A DNA stretch of 37,651 nucleotides, from assembly GCF_004403465.1 (NCBI RefSeq), contig NZ_SOGQ01000079.1:1-37651 (forward strand), read 5' to 3'. Both the position numbers and the translations under genes were made by a program. Positions 23,384 through 32,849 of the stretch are shown here, one piece after another. The stretch's first letter is position 1. Every line of letters begins with the position of its first letter. The notes beneath the pieces were generated by a model. That model saw nothing but the letters and a program-made list of their open reading frames with translations. It was not told the DNA's origin and did not search any database. The DNA is from Cryobacterium sinapicolor. GTDB taxonomy: Bacteria; Actinomycetota; Actinomycetes; Actinomycetales; Microbacteriaceae.

Positions 23384-24931
23384 TTGCCTCGCCCCCTGAT
23401 CCGACTCCTGTCCATTCCGGCCCTTGCGATAGTACTGGCGGCGTCTGCACCGGCCCAGGCCCAGGCCGCCCCGCCCGATCAGGCCGCAGATGCCGACAAT
23501 CCGCGTTCGTCGAATTCCGCGACCCTGGTGTATTTCAACGACGCCCACGAGATCGGCCCGGTACTCTCCGGTGGACAGGACCGCGGCGGTGTCGCCCGTC
23601 TCTCCACTGCGATCGACACGGTGCGTGAGGACAACCCAGCGACATCCGTCGTCTTCGGCGGTGACCTGGCCGGAGGCACGCTCTTCGGCGGGCTATACAA
23701 GGGGTTCCCGATGGTCGACGCCTTCAACAAGATCGGCGTAGACCTCGCGAACTTCGGCCAGCACGACTTCGACTTCGGGATCGATAACGCCCGCGAGCTC
23801 GTTGCCGCGTCGGAGTTTCCGTGGATCACCTCCAACCTGGTCGACGCTGAGGGCGAGCCGTTCGTGGCGGGAGGCACGTGGGAGGTCCAGCGCGTCGGCA
23901 AGGTGCGAGTGGGCTTCATCGGCCTGACCGACGCCATCGATACGACCTTGGCCAGCGACCAGCTCGACGAGACCGATCCCGTCGAAGCCGCACGGGCCGC
24001 CGTGGCCGACATGACAGCGACGGAGAAGGTAGACGTCGTGGTGGCAGTGACTCAGCACTCGATGGACGACAACCGGGTGCTGGCGCAGGCCGTACCGGAG
24101 ATCGATGCCATCTTCGGCGAGGAGATGGCTGAGTACGAGTCCGTCATCTCCTACTCCGGCAGGGTCCCTCTGATGGCGCCCGAGGGAAACATCGGCTCGC
24201 TCATCCGGCTCGACATCACCAAAAAGGGCGGCGAGTACATCGTCGCCCCGTCCGTGATCGAGGTGGACCACACGGTCACCCCGGACCCGAGTCTGCGCCA
24301 GCTCGAGAAGTTCTACGAGGCCGATATGGCGGCCAACCTCTCAACGGTCCTCGCCACTGTCCAGACCCCGCTGCTCAACCCTGATAACGCCGTCCGCCGC
24401 CAGGAAACAGCTCTCGGCAACTGGGTAGCGGATGCCTTCCGCGCGTACCACGGTACCCAGATCGGGTGGATGAATGGTGGTGGCCTGCGCGCAGAGGCAC
24501 CAGGGCCGGACTTCACCACGCGGGACGCATACTCCATCGCACCCTTCGATAACAAAGTCATGGTGGTGCAGGCGTCCGGGGCCGGGATCGTTGCAGCACT
24601 CGAGCAGGGAGTTGGACACGTGGACATTCTGGGAGGCGGCTTCCCCCAGGTGTCGGGGATTTCCTACTCCTACTCCCCCAGTGCAGCCGTCGGCTCACGC
24701 GTAAGCAACGTCCGGGTCGCCGGGGAACCAATCGACGTCGAATCCACGTACTCGGTAGCGGTAACAAACTACGTCGTCGGTGGCGGCGACGGTGTCGCCG
24801 GGTTCTCGGGAGGATCAGTGCTGGTCCCAGCTTCGGGAGCGCCAAGCGACGCGGAGGCGATCATGGCCCACGCAAAGTCGCTCGGCGTCGTCGACGCGAC
24901 GACGGAGGGACGGATCACCGTCCTACCGTAA
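23384..24931 (+). CDS. Secreted 5'-nucleotidase/metallophosphatase family protein
   Basis: 515 residues from TTG 23384, with GAAGGGA about eight bases upstream and a cleavable signal peptide (PRPLIRLLSIPALAIVLAAS, APAQAQA). The metallophosphatase domain shows DAH (Asp53, His55), GGD (92-94), GQHD (125-128) and TQHSMDDN. The second domain is 5'-nucleotidase C-terminal: ALGNWVADAFRAYHG, NGGGLRA and YSIAPFDNKV. The family cuts phosphate from nucleotides or 2',3'-cyclic nucleotides outside the cell. Oddities: the usual GNH(D/E) is GQHD, and the GHxH loop is replaced by FGEEMAEY, so metal binding may be altered. The upstream frame also runs open through a Cys-containing stretch, probably a remnant. 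Confidence 0.85.
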   Translation: MPRPLIRLLSIPALAIVLAASAPAQAQAAPPDQAADADNPRSSNSATLVYFNDAHEIGPVLSGGQDRGGVARLSTAIDTVREDNPATSVVFGGDLAGGTLFGGLYKGFPMVDAFNKIGVDLANFGQHDFDFGIDNARELVAASEFPWITSNLVDAEGEPFVAGGTWEVQRVGKVRVGFIGLTDAIDTTLASDQLDETDPVEAARAAVADMTATEKVDVVVAVTQHSMDDNRVLAQAVPEIDAIFGEEMAEYESVISYSGRVPLMAPEGNIGSLIRLDITKKGGEYIVAPSVIEVDHTVTPDPSLRQLEKFYEADMAANLSTVLATVQTPLLNPDNAVRRQETALGNWVADAFRAYHGTQIGWMNGGGLRAEAPGPDFTTRDAYSIAPFDNKVMVVQASGAGIVAALEQGVGHVDILGGGFPQVSGISYSYSPSAAVGSRVSNVRVAGEPIDVESTYSVAVTNYVVGGGDGVAGFSGGSVLVPASGAPSDAEAIMAHAKSLGVVDATTEGRITVLP

Positions 24932-25118
24932 GACCGACGCCGAAATCGGCGGCCTCGAGCACGGCGTCGCACTCACGCTTAGCGCGGCAACCCTCCACGC
25001 AGGATCCATTGTCGTGTTACGCAGGCAGCGAGCCCACCACAACGGCTCACCTGGTCCGCGCATCATGGTGACAATTCAGCTCATCGCCAGTGCCATCATC
25101 AGTTCTGGCTTTGTCAAC

Positions 25119-25157
25119 CCAAGTGGGACCCACCGGGGCAATCTAAGCGGGGCCCAC
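25119..25157. repeat. Tandem end repeats, possible IS21-family scar
   Basis: CCAAGTGGGACCCAC (25119-25133) recurs as CTAAGCGGGGCCCAC (25143-25157), 24 bases apart. Paired GTGGGxCCCAC units of this type occur at the ends of IS21-family elements in actinobacteria. No istA or istB gene is present, so at most an end survives. The surrounding stretch 24932-25205 holds no supported gene. Confidence 0.35.
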
Positions 25158-25205
25158 TGACCTCCCGTCGATATGGCTCCGGAGCAGGTCTGAGAGTCCG
25201 CGGGG

Positions 25206-25433
25206 ATGATCCTTGTTCATGCGTTTTTTGCGGTGCTGGCCGGTTCCAAGGTCGAGTTCGAGGCCGCGTGCAAGCAAGCGCGTCCTCTGATTAGCGGCCA
25301 GCCCGGGTTTCGTTCCTTATCCTTGTCAGGATCAATGGGATCGCCGAACTTATATGTTCTTGTTGCGGATTGGGATTCCGTGAAAGCTCACACGCGAGGG
25401 CTTCATCGTCGAGCCACGCACGTTGCTGGTTGA
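25206..25433 (+). pseudogene. Truncated ABM-domain monooxygenase
   Basis: The frame from ATG 25206 encodes about 60 residues of an ABM domain (ILVHAFFAVLAGSKVEFEAA, QPGFRSLSLSGSMGSPNLYV, LVADWDSVKAHT), then leaves the family at GLHRRATHVAG and stops. A complete domain needs about 95 residues and the C-terminal helix. The break falls where another open frame with different content begins, as if two genes were joined by a deletion. It is not close enough to the gene at 758 to be a recent copy. Confidence 0.55.
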
Positions 25434-25572
25434 GAAAATCGGCGAACTGATTCGCGTTTTGACTCCGATCGCCAACTTCATTGTCAAGGTCGTTCCTCCT
25501 ATCATGACCTGGTTGCGAGAGAAGGCCGAGCTGCCCAACCTGCCATGTACGCGCACCTGCCCGGACCGTTGA
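25396..25572 (+). pseudogene. C-terminal fragment of an unidentified protein
   Basis: A frame one base off the ABM remnant reads EGFIVEPRTLLVEKIGELIR, VLTPIANFIVKVVPPIMTWL and REKAEL to TGA at 25570-25572. The sequence is amphipathic to hydrophobic and looks like real protein, but has no start codon of its own, so it is the tail of a gene whose front was lost at the junction. No family recognised. Confidence 0.4.
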
Positions 25573-25642
25573 GTCGGCCCGAGCAGGTTTCTGTCATCCC
25601 CGTCAGCCGCCGTGGACCGGCGTCATGGGACCCGCGGCGGGG

Positions 25643-26575
25643 TCACCGGTAGGCCACGCCGTTGGCCGTCACGGAAACCCGCGTACCCGCGGTTCCGTCC
25701 AGGAGCGCCGGCAATTCTGTCAGGGATCCGATGAAGGCGTCGCGACCGGTGTTGAGGGCGAAGTCGATCGCCGCCTCAACCTTGGGTCCCATCGAGCCCG
25801 CCGGGAAGTCGAAGCCCGCGAGCGTGTCCGGGTGGACGAGCATGATAGCTCGCTGTTCTGGCGTCCCCCAGCCGGTGTAGACGGCGTCCGCATCGGTGGC
25901 GATCACTAGGGAGTCGGCCTTGAGGTCCCGGGCCAGCACCGCGCTGGCCCGGTCCTTGTCGATCACGGCGTCGACGCCGATGAGTTTGCGGGAGCCGGGC
26001 TGGTACATGGTGGGTATGCCACCGCCGCCGGCGCAAATCACCACCGTGTCGGCAGCCACCAGCGTTTCGATCGTGCTCAGCTCGAAGATCCGCTGCGGCA
26101 TGGGCGAGGGCACCACCCGACGCCATTGGTCGCCGTCGGGCTTGACGACCCACCCCCACAGCACCGCCAGGCGACGCGCCTCGTCGGCGTCGTACACCGG
26201 CCCGACAAACTTCGTCGGGTCGGTGAACGCCGGGTCCGCCGGGTCCACCTCGGTCATTGTCAGGATCGTCGCGATCGACTTTTCGAACGGGAGTCGGTTG
26301 CCGAGTTCCTGTTCGATCATGTACCCGATCATTCCCTCGGTCTGGGCGCCCAGGACGTCGAAAGGGTACTCGGACGTGTGGTCGTAGGCGGCTGCCTGGA
26401 GCGCGAGCAACCCGACCTGCGGCCCGTTGCCATGGGAGATCACCAGCTGATGCTCCTGGGCGATTGGCGCGAGCGCGGCGCACGCCTTAGCGACGTTGGC
26501 ACGCTGGTTTTGCACCGTCATGGGGGCGCCGCGCTCCTGGAGCGCGTTGCCGCCGAGAGCGACCACGATGCGCAT
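25643..26575 (-). CDS. arcC: Carbamate kinase
   Basis: 310 residues, full length. Family motifs are [76 protein letters not shown] and [11 protein letters not shown]. It transfers phosphate from carbamoyl phosphate to ADP, the ATP-yielding last step of the arginine deiminase pathway in the cytoplasm. Its ATG overlaps the stop of the ornithine carbamoyltransferase gene by one base, so translation is coupled. It ends the operon. Confidence 0.95.
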   Translation of the reverse strand: MRIVVALGGNALQERGAPMTVQNQRANVAKACAALAPIAQEHQLVISHGNGPQVGLLALQAAAYDHTSEYPFDVLGAQTEGMIGYMIEQELGNRLPFEKSIATILTMTEVDPADPAFTDPTKFVGPVYDADEARRLAVLWGWVVKPDGDQWRRVVPSPMPQRIFELSTIETLVAADTVVICAGGGGIPTMYQPGSRKLIGVDAVIDKDRASAVLARDLKADSLVIATDADAVYTGWGTPEQRAIMLVHPDTLAGFDFPAGSMGPKVEAAIDFALNTGRDAFIGSLTELPALLDGTAGTRVSVTANGVAYR

Positions 26576-27576
26576 CAGGAACCCAGGGTGGCGACCATGA
26601 TCGCCTTGATCGAGTGCATGCGGTTCTCGGCCTGAGCGAACACGATGGAGCTGGACGACTCGAACACCTCGTCCGTGACCTCAAGCTCGCCGAGGCCGGT
26701 CTGCTTGAACAGCTGTTCTCCGACGGCCGTGTTCCGGTCGTGGAATGCCGGCAGGCAGTGCATGAACTTGACGTCGGGGTTGCTGGTCTTAGCCAGGACG
26801 TCCTTGGTGACCTGGTAGGGAAGCAGGGCGGCGATGCGTTCGTCCCACGTTTCCTTGGGCTCGCCCATGGAAACCCAGATGTCGGTGTAGATGAAGTCGA
26901 CCCCGGCCACGCCCTCGGCGACGTCCTCAGTGTGGGTCAGCCGCGCGCCCGTGCTCTCTGCGATCGTCTGGGCGGCCGCGATCACCTCGTCGGTGTTCCA
27001 CAGCTGACGGGGGGCCACGATACGCACGTCCATGCCCATCAGTGCCCCTGCCACCAGCAGCGAGTTCGCGACGTTGTTGTGCGCGTCTCCGAGGTACGCG
27101 AAAGCGATCTCGTGGTCGTTCTTGGTGGAGTGCTCGCGCATCGTGAGCATGTCGCACAGCGCCTGGGTGGGATGCCACTCGTCCGTCAACCCGTTCCACA
27201 CCGGCACACCCGACGACGCGGCCAGTGTCTCGACGTTGGTCTGCGCCGAGCCGCGGTACTCGATGGCGTCGAACATCCCGCCCAGCACCCGCGCGGTGTC
27301 CTTAACGGACTCTTTGTGCCCCATCTGTGACCCGCTCGGATCGAGGTAGGTCACGTGGGCGCCCTGGTCGTGCGCGGCGACCTCCATGGCGCAGCGGGTC
27401 CGGGTGGAGGTCTTCTCGAAGATGAGGGCGATGTTCTTTCCGGTTAGCCGCGGCAGCTCGGTGCCGGCGTATTTGGCTGCCTTGAGGTCCGCGGCCAGGC
27501 CGAGGAGGAACTTCCACTCCTTCGGGGTGAAGTCGACTTCCTTAAGGAAACTCCGGTTGTGCAGGTTAAAGCTCAC
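26575..27576 (-). CDS. arcB: Ornithine carbamoyltransferase, catabolic
   Basis: 333 residues from GTG 27576 ([19 protein letters not shown]). The carbamoyl-phosphate loop STRTR lies in [19 protein letters not shown] in [13 protein letters not shown], and the ornithine loop in [14 protein letters not shown]. It phosphorolyses citrulline to ornithine and carbamoyl phosphate. The start overlaps the arginine deiminase stop by four bases (GTGA), and a GGTGAT site precedes it. Gene context and length favour the catabolic enzyme over anabolic ArgF, which sequence alone cannot fully separate. Confidence 0.93.
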   Translation of the reverse strand: MSFNLHNRSFLKEVDFTPKEWKFLLGLAADLKAAKYAGTELPRLTGKNIALIFEKTSTRTRCAMEVAAHDQGAHVTYLDPSGSQMGHKESVKDTARVLGGMFDAIEYRGSAQTNVETLAASSGVPVWNGLTDEWHPTQALCDMLTMREHSTKNDHEIAFAYLGDAHNNVANSLLVAGALMGMDVRIVAPRQLWNTDEVIAAAQTIAESTGARLTHTEDVAEGVAGVDFIYTDIWVSMGEPKETWDERIAALLPYQVTKDVLAKTSNPDVKFMHCLPAFHDRNTAVGEQLFKQTGLGELEVTDEVFESSSSIVFAQAENRMHSIKAIMVATLGS

Positions 27577-28802
27577 AGGATCACCGCATCTCTTTCGATT
27601 GGACAGGACAGACATCGCGGACCGCCGCGGCCGCGGCCGAGCTCGGATCCCACGACGGGTACGACTTCGATGCCCTCGTCGGCGAGGTATCGATTGGCGG
27701 TAGTGTTCCGCTCATAACCCAGCACGACGCCGGGGGAAACGGCGAGGAAGTTGTTCCCATCGTTCCACTGCTCTCGCTGCGCACCCGCGCGATCGATTGG
27801 GGTGCGCAGGACCCGAACCTTGTCGACGCCGAGGGCCTCGGCCACGAGAGGAAACAGGTCCGTGTGCTCCGTGATGTCGTAGTCGCCGCCGGACCCCACC
27901 GGGGTGAGCACGAACGCGCGCAGCGTTTCGGGCAGGTACGGATACAGGGAGAACGCGTCGCTGTCGACCATTGTCATGGCGGTGTCCAGGTGCATGAACG
28001 CCCGCTCTTTCGGCAGCTCGACGACGATCACCTGGCGGACATGGCCGCCCTGGAAGAGCAGTCGTGCCAGTGTCTCGACACCCTGGGGCGAGGTCCGCTC
28101 GCCCATCCCGATCATCAGCACCCCATTGCCGATCACGAGCACGTCGCCGCCCTCGACGGTAGCGGGCTCGTGGGGCAGGGAATCGTCGCCGTAGACGATC
28201 TCCAGCCCGGCGTCGCGGAACATCGGGTGGAACTTGTAGATCAGGCGGGAGTTGATGGTCTCACGTTTGCGTGCCCGCTTGGCCATCGGGTTGATGCTCA
28301 GGGCGCCGTACATCCAGGCCGAGTTATCGCGCTGGAACAGGTGGTTCGGCAGGGGCCGCAGCAGGAAGTCATCGATGCCGAGAGACTCCATCAGAAGGCT
28401 GGGCGTGTGCAGCATCGGCATGACGTCACTCTTAAGCACGCCCCCGATCAGGAGCTGGGAAAGGACCTCCGACGACGTTTGGTCGACGATCCGCTCCAGC
28501 GGCTTGTCCAGCGCGGGCCCGAACCGGATGGCCGTGGTCAGACACTTCTGCAGGAACTCCCGGGCACCCGGCGCGTCCAGCGCCGCGGCAAGCAGTTCAC
28601 GGAAGTAATGCACCGTCACGTTGCGCTCTCTGAGCTGGCCGACGAACGCGTCGTGCTCTTCCCTAGCGCGATCGGCCCACATGACGTCGTCGAAGAGCAG
28701 GTCGTCGACGTTGTCCGGGGTCAGCCGACTGAGCTCGAGACCCGGCCGGTGGACGATCACCTGGCGCAGCACTCCTACCTCGGATTCAACACGAAATGGC
28801 AT
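27573..28802 (-). CDS. arcA: Arginine deiminase
   Basis: 409 residues, full length. The fold's guanidino-binding segments are visible: [20 protein letters not shown] at the start, [51 protein letters not shown] (catalytic His-x-Asp region), and the nucleophile Cys397 in [13 protein letters not shown]. It converts arginine to citrulline and ammonia, the first step of the pathway, supplying ATP and alkali. It follows the transporter gene by about 30 bases and overlaps arcB. Confidence 0.96.
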   Translation of the reverse strand: MPFRVESEVGVLRQVIVHRPGLELSRLTPDNVDDLLFDDVMWADRAREEHDAFVGQLRERNVTVHYFRELLAAALDAPGAREFLQKCLTTAIRFGPALDKPLERIVDQTSSEVLSQLLIGGVLKSDVMPMLHTPSLLMESLGIDDFLLRPLPNHLFQRDNSAWMYGALSINPMAKRARKRETINSRLIYKFHPMFRDAGLEIVYGDDSLPHEPATVEGGDVLVIGNGVLMIGMGERTSPQGVETLARLLFQGGHVRQVIVVELPKERAFMHLDTAMTMVDSDAFSLYPYLPETLRAFVLTPVGSGGDYDITEHTDLFPLVAEALGVDKVRVLRTPIDRAGAQREQWNDGNNFLAVSPGVVLGYERNTTANRYLADEGIEVVPVVGSELGRGRGGPRCLSCPIERDAVIL

Positions 28803-28835
28803 GGCTATTCCTTACTGTATTGATGGTGTAAATGG

Positions 28836-30254
28836 TTAGCGGTACTCGGGCACGGGGGCCGGCTTAGTCATCCAGTGCCGCTGCGCAAGGTAGACCGGGA
28901 TCCCGACGACGAACGCGCCGCCGGCCATCAGGAACGGGCCCCAGACGACGTACCACAAGTCGCTGGTGTTCCTGGAGTAGTAGATGAAGGCGACCGAGAA
29001 GATCAGCGCCACGACCGCCACCGACACATCGAACGCGAACCTCGGCGTGTGGACTGGGTGGCTGTCCCGCCAACGCCATTTGATCTGGACCAAGGCGGAG
29101 AATGCGTAGGGCACGGCCGCCGTGATCCCGGTCATTAGGACCAGGGTGGTAAACACCGTTGAGCCGCTGGTTCCCAGATAGCTGATCACCACGGCGACCG
29201 ACGCCAGCGCGGTGGACGCGATGATCCCGAATGCCGGAACCCGGCGACGCGACAGGCTCCCGAACCGCGCCGGGAACAGCCCGTCCTTCGCAGCAGCCAA
29301 CGGCATCTCCGCACAGATCATTGTCCAGCCGTTCAGCGCGCCGATACCGGAGACGATGACGGCCAACGCCACCAAGTCCCCGGCCCAGGAACCGCCGCCG
29401 ACGATCGAGTTGGCCGCGACGGAGTAGGACGCCTTGTTCACGTCCATAGCCAGCTGCGAGGCGGGCACGATGCCGAACACGGCAACCATCGACAGCAGGT
29501 AAACGATGGCGCTAGCGAGCGTGCCGTAGATGGTCGCCTTCGGGACATTCCGTTCGGGATCGCGGACCTTCGCCGCGGCAACGGCCGCGGTCTCGACGCC
29601 CAAATAGCTGAACAGTGCGATCGCCATCGCTCCACCGATCGCCGACAGGCTGCTGTCACCGCTGAGGTTCCACGGCGTGAAGTTCCCCGCCTTGATGAAG
29701 AACAACCCGACGGTCGACATGATGGCCAGCGGGATGAACTTCAGCACCGTCGTCCAGACTTGGACCGAACCCATCGCGCGCACGCCAGTCAGGTTGATCA
29801 CCGCCGGGATCCACAACCCGACGAGGGCGATCAGGATGGACCAGCCGACCGCGCCGTCCTTGTTGAGGAAGTGCTCGACGTAGTACACCCAGCCGACGAC
29901 GATCGCCGCGTTGCCCGCCCATGCCGTGATCCAGTAGGACCAGGCGTTAACGAACCCGGCCGCGTTGCCGAACCCTGAGCGTGCATAGGCATACGGTCCG
30001 CCGGCAGCGGGCAGGCGTCGCGACATCACCGCGAACATCAGCGCAAGTGCGACCGCCCCGACGGTGGCGAGGCCCATGGCGACCAGGCTGATCGGGCCAT
30101 ACGACGCTAATGCGTAGGGCAGCGAGAAGATACCGACACCGATGATACTGCCCATAATCAGTGCAGTCGACTGAGGCAAAGACAGGGCGCGTTCGGTTGT
30201 ACGCCCCTCGGGCTCGGTCGGGACAGACCCGACCTCGGAACTTGATTGGACCAT
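28836..30254 (-). CDS. arcD: APC-family arginine/ornithine antiporter
   Basis: 472 residues with about twelve membrane helices. The basic-amino-acid antiporter pattern is seen in helix 1 (STALIMGSIIGVGIFSLPYA), PAAGGPYAYARSGFG, and helix 6 (AIALFSYLGVETAAVAAAKV, RDPERNVP). As first gene of the arc operon it probably exchanges external arginine for internal ornithine. The ATG at 30254 has a strong GGAGGT site. The N-terminus of about 25 residues is polar. The assignment to arginine rests on operon context; other cationic amino acids are possible. Confidence 0.85.
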   Translation of the reverse strand: MVQSSSEVGSVPTEPEGRTTERALSLPQSTALIMGSIIGVGIFSLPYALASYGPISLVAMGLATVGAVALALMFAVMSRRLPAAGGPYAYARSGFGNAAGFVNAWSYWITAWAGNAAIVVGWVYYVEHFLNKDGAVGWSILIALVGLWIPAVINLTGVRAMGSVQVWTTVLKFIPLAIMSTVGLFFIKAGNFTPWNLSGDSSLSAIGGAMAIALFSYLGVETAAVAAAKVRDPERNVPKATIYGTLASAIVYLLSMVAVFGIVPASQLAMDVNKASYSVAANSIVGGGSWAGDLVALAVIVSGIGALNGWTMICAEMPLAAAKDGLFPARFGSLSRRRVPAFGIIASTALASVAVVISYLGTSGSTVFTTLVLMTGITAAVPYAFSALVQIKWRWRDSHPVHTPRFAFDVSVAVVALIFSVAFIYYSRNTSDLWYVVWGPFLMAGGAFVVGIPVYLAQRHWMTKPAPVPEYR

Positions 30255-30473
30255 GATGACCTCCGGCGTTGATACGGATATGTGACATCCGATCGTCAGG
30301 GCGAAAGTTTTCCGGGCTTAGCGGCCGAGAGAACCAAGTGGCGAGTTCACGGATGTTCTTGAATGGAGCGTGACAGAAACCGACGCAGGGCAATGCCTGA
30401 TCAGATTTCAAGAAACGCAGTGGTTGAACTTAACATTGATGGCACGCCGATCACCGCCCCAAAGAGCCATCGC

Positions 30474-30890
30474 TTACGGCCGAGCAGAAATCGAGACAAT
30501 GACGTCAGCGACCAGACCCAAGAGGTTCTTGGGATCGAAGGGACCGGCGATCAGATCGAGTACGACGAAGAATGAGGCGCCGGCGACAGAATCGCGCAGG
30601 TAGCGCACCACCGACAAGTCCTCGATGGCAAAATCGACGGAGTCGAAGATGGCGATCTAGTCGTAGTGCGTGCGCCCCGCCGCCTGGGTCTTATCAGTAA
30701 TCGAGGTAGTGATGATGTCGGCCCCCGCCACCGCGTCCCGCACGCTCGCTACCACGACGACGTCGAAGCCGAACGGCCGGGCGGTGATGTTCTTTACGTT
30801 CATAAAACGCACCACGACAACTTTCTCTTTGTTTTCTGTAATCAGCCTATGACCGGGCAATGTGCACGCGTAACGAGCAGAACGAGCCAA
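30474..30890 (-). pseudogene. Ornithine cyclodeaminase, decayed
   Basis: Two in-frame pieces on the minus strand match the ornithine cyclodeaminase/mu-crystallin family. The first (FGFDVVVVASVRDAVAGADI, ITTSITDKTQAA) is the nucleotide-binding part and ends at TAG 30657-30659. The second (FDSVDFAIEDLSVVRYLRD, ..AGPFDPKNLLGLV) is the family's C-terminal helix region, ending at 30474. About 90 residues between them and the whole N-terminal half are missing. The enzyme would have turned ornithine into proline, so the relic sits next to the pathway that makes ornithine. Confidence 0.7.
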
Positions 30891-30941
30891 TATGCTCCAT
30901 CAATCTTTTAGGATGGTTACCTTGGCTGTACAGTGTGAATC

Positions 30942-31373
30942 ATGCATACGCTCGATGACCTCGATCGCCGCCTAATCGGCGCGCTGCGGGCGGACGGACG
31001 AACCCCCGTTACCACGCTCGCCCATGACCTCGGAGTCACGAGGGCAACGGTGAACATCCGGCTGCAGCGACTGCTGGACTCGGGCACCGTCCTCGGATTC
31101 TCCGTCCGGGTTCGCGAAGAGCGGGATCCCGACTCGATCCGGGCGATCGCGCTCATCGAGGTCGAGGGGCGCTCAACAGATCGGGCGATCAGCCAACTTC
31201 GCGGCTTTCCCGAAGTCCGGGCGCTACACAGCACGAACGGCGGCTGGGACCTGGTGGCCGAGATCCGGACCGACACGCTGAGCAACTTCGACCGGTTACT
31301 CGGCCAGATTCGCTCCGTCGAGGGCGTCGTCAACAGCGAGACGAGTCTCCTGCTCAGTTCGACGCTGTCGTAA
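30942..31373 (+). CDS. Lrp/AsnC-family regulator
   Basis: 143 residues. The N-terminal helix-turn-helix is typical (LDDLDRRLIGALRADGRTPV, TTLAHDLGVTRATVNIRLQR), followed by the RAM ligand-binding domain (AIALIEVEGRS, FPEVRALHSTNGGWDLVAEI). ATG 30942 follows TACAGT by about eight bases, which suggests a leaderless transcript. It is divergent from the arc operon, with the dead cyclodeaminase between, and is the best candidate to regulate it in response to arginine or ornithine. That link is inferred from position. Confidence 0.88.
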   Translation: MHTLDDLDRRLIGALRADGRTPVTTLAHDLGVTRATVNIRLQRLLDSGTVLGFSVRVREERDPDSIRAIALIEVEGRSTDRAISQLRGFPEVRALHSTNGGWDLVAEIRTDTLSNFDRLLGQIRSVEGVVNSETSLLLSSTLS

Positions 31374-31512
31374 GCCGTCACACATCGGTTCTGCAAATCC
31401 CGAGACTTTACAGGACAACCGAACCTTTCAGTGGGGACGCGGGCTTTTGCACCACCGGGTGGCAGGTTGGCCCGCGCACGATGTCCGATGGCCTTGTCTT
31501 GCACTCTCCCTT

Positions 31513-31540
31513 TGACACTTTGGCGGTGACACTTTGGCGG
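31513..31540. repeat. Two tandem 14-base repeats
   Basis: TGACACTTTGGCGG occurs twice in a row without a spacer (31513-31526, 31527-31540). It lies upstream of the broken serine recombinase and could be part of its former recombination site, or simple replication slippage. Confidence 0.75.
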
Positions 31541-31600
31541 CCATGCTTGCGCGCGTTCCCGCGCCGCGTTGTAGCGCGATGGCTCCCAGATAGTCGTGGA

Positions 31601-31904
31601 TTCGCCAAAGGGCTCCGCGGGCGAGGTGCCGGCCTTCGCGTGCTGAACTTGGGGCGGCGGCAATGCCGATACGGCCACACCGATGGGAACCATAATGTTC
31701 ACGATGATGGCGGCACTCGGTCATATGGAACACGAAATCAAGCGAGAGCGTGTGGTCGACTCGATCAACAAGCGCCGCGACGCCGGCAAGGATCTGGACG
31801 GCCGACCGCAGCTCATCACTGACAGCCAAATTCGCAACGCCAGAGGACTTATAGAAAGTGGCGAGACAACGGCACAGGTTGCGCTCGACCTCGGAATGTC
31901 CCGA
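31601..31904 (+). pseudogene. Serine recombinase, frameshifted fragment
   Basis: One frame gives FAKGLRGRGAGLRVLNLG up to 31654; the next frame continues GGNADTATPMGTIMFTMMAA, LGHMEHEIKRERVVDSINKR, RDAGKDLDGRPQLITDSQI and LIESGETTAQVALDLGMSR. This is the middle and C-terminal helix-turn-helix of a resolvase/invertase. The N-terminal catalytic Ser region is lost, a frameshift falls near 31655, and the end is also broken after MSR. It is a relic and not a copy of the intact recombinase at 10714, whose sequence differs. The upstream 200 bases (31374-31600) hold only the tandem repeat. Confidence 0.75.
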
Positions 31905-32086
31905 GTTCGAAAAAGCGATCGCGGCTTACTCCTGGGATGTGGCTATCGAGGCGCTTGGTGCCGCCTGAGGGTTTTCAGTCCTTTCCTCCCGCTTGCGGTT
32001 ACTGCTTCCACTGCACCGCGATCCGTCGGCCGCCACTATCTTCGGCTGATTGGCCGCCGAAGCCGACGGGAGGGCGGGTAGCGGCG

Positions 32087-32740
32087 TTAGGCGGCGTTCG
32101 CCACGACGCGAAGCGAGCCGTTCTCGGTGGTGACGTCCAGTGCTGAGAGGTCACGGACGACCACGGTCGCCGCCGGCAGATGCGCAGCGTCATGCGACGT
32201 GCTCACGGCGATCGTCGCGGCTGCCTCGGAGGCAAGACCAGCATCGATGCCAGCTGGTGCGTCTTCGACGACGATGCACCGGCGAATGTCCACGCCGAGT
32301 CTTTCCGCGGCAAGCCGATAGCCCTGCGGGCTGGGCTTGCCCTCGGTGACGTCATCAGCCGCGATCAGCACAGCGTGAACAGGCAGTCCAGCTGCTGCGA
32401 GCCGAGCACGCATGAGCTGTTGCGAGCCGGACGTCACCGCCGCCCAACGATCGGCAGGGAGGCTCGCGAGCAGGCGTGCGGCTGCTGGGAGAGCGGTTAC
32501 GTCGTCGAGGTCATGCAGCTCGAGCTGCTCTAGTTCGAGCGTCGCCGCTGCACGGTCCCCCTCGGGAACGAACATCGCGACGGTGTCTTCGGAGCGGCGG
32601 CCATGACATACGCGCAGCACCTCCTCAATGTCCACATCGTGGTGGCTCGCCCACGATCGCCAAGTCCGCTCGACTACGGGGGTCGAGTCAACGAGTGTGC
32701 CATCGATGTCGAACAAGATTGCTTCAGCGGTGAACTCCAT
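32087..32740 (-). CDS. HAD-superfamily sugar-phosphatase-like hydrolase
   Basis: 217 residues from ATG 32740. The HAD motifs in order are ILFDIDGTLVDST (nucleophile and acid Asp), AAVTSGS (motif II), the Lys in DDVTEGKPSPQGY (motif III), and VVEDAPAGIDAG (motif IV). The small helical cap of the beta-phosphoglucomutase/2-deoxyglucose-6-phosphatase group follows the first motif. Its relatives remove phosphate from sugar phosphates or glycerol-3-phosphate. GTG at 32743 is an alternative start. It is a single gene with no partners. Confidence 0.88.
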   Translation of the reverse strand: MEFTAEAILFDIDGTLVDSTPVVERTWRSWASHHDVDIEEVLRVCHGRRSEDTVAMFVPEGDRAAATLELEQLELHDLDDVTALPAAARLLASLPADRWAAVTSGSQQLMRARLAAAGLPVHAVLIAADDVTEGKPSPQGYRLAAERLGVDIRRCIVVEDAPAGIDAGLASEAAATIAVSTSHDAAHLPAATVVVRDLSALDVTTENGSLRVVANAA

Positions 32741-32849
32741 CACGCCAACATAACGGACTCAACTTTGCAAGTGCCTCGTTCAGGGATCACCTGTCGGACG
32801 CCTGGCCCTCCCAGGGGCCTGCGCCACTAACCCCCGATACCGTGGATAA

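Noticed and set aside
31386-31424. A possible resolvase site or Tn3-type end (TCGGTT ... AACCGA).
   Set aside because: Six-base arms over 39 bases are too weak, and no transposase or 38-base terminal repeat partner was found.
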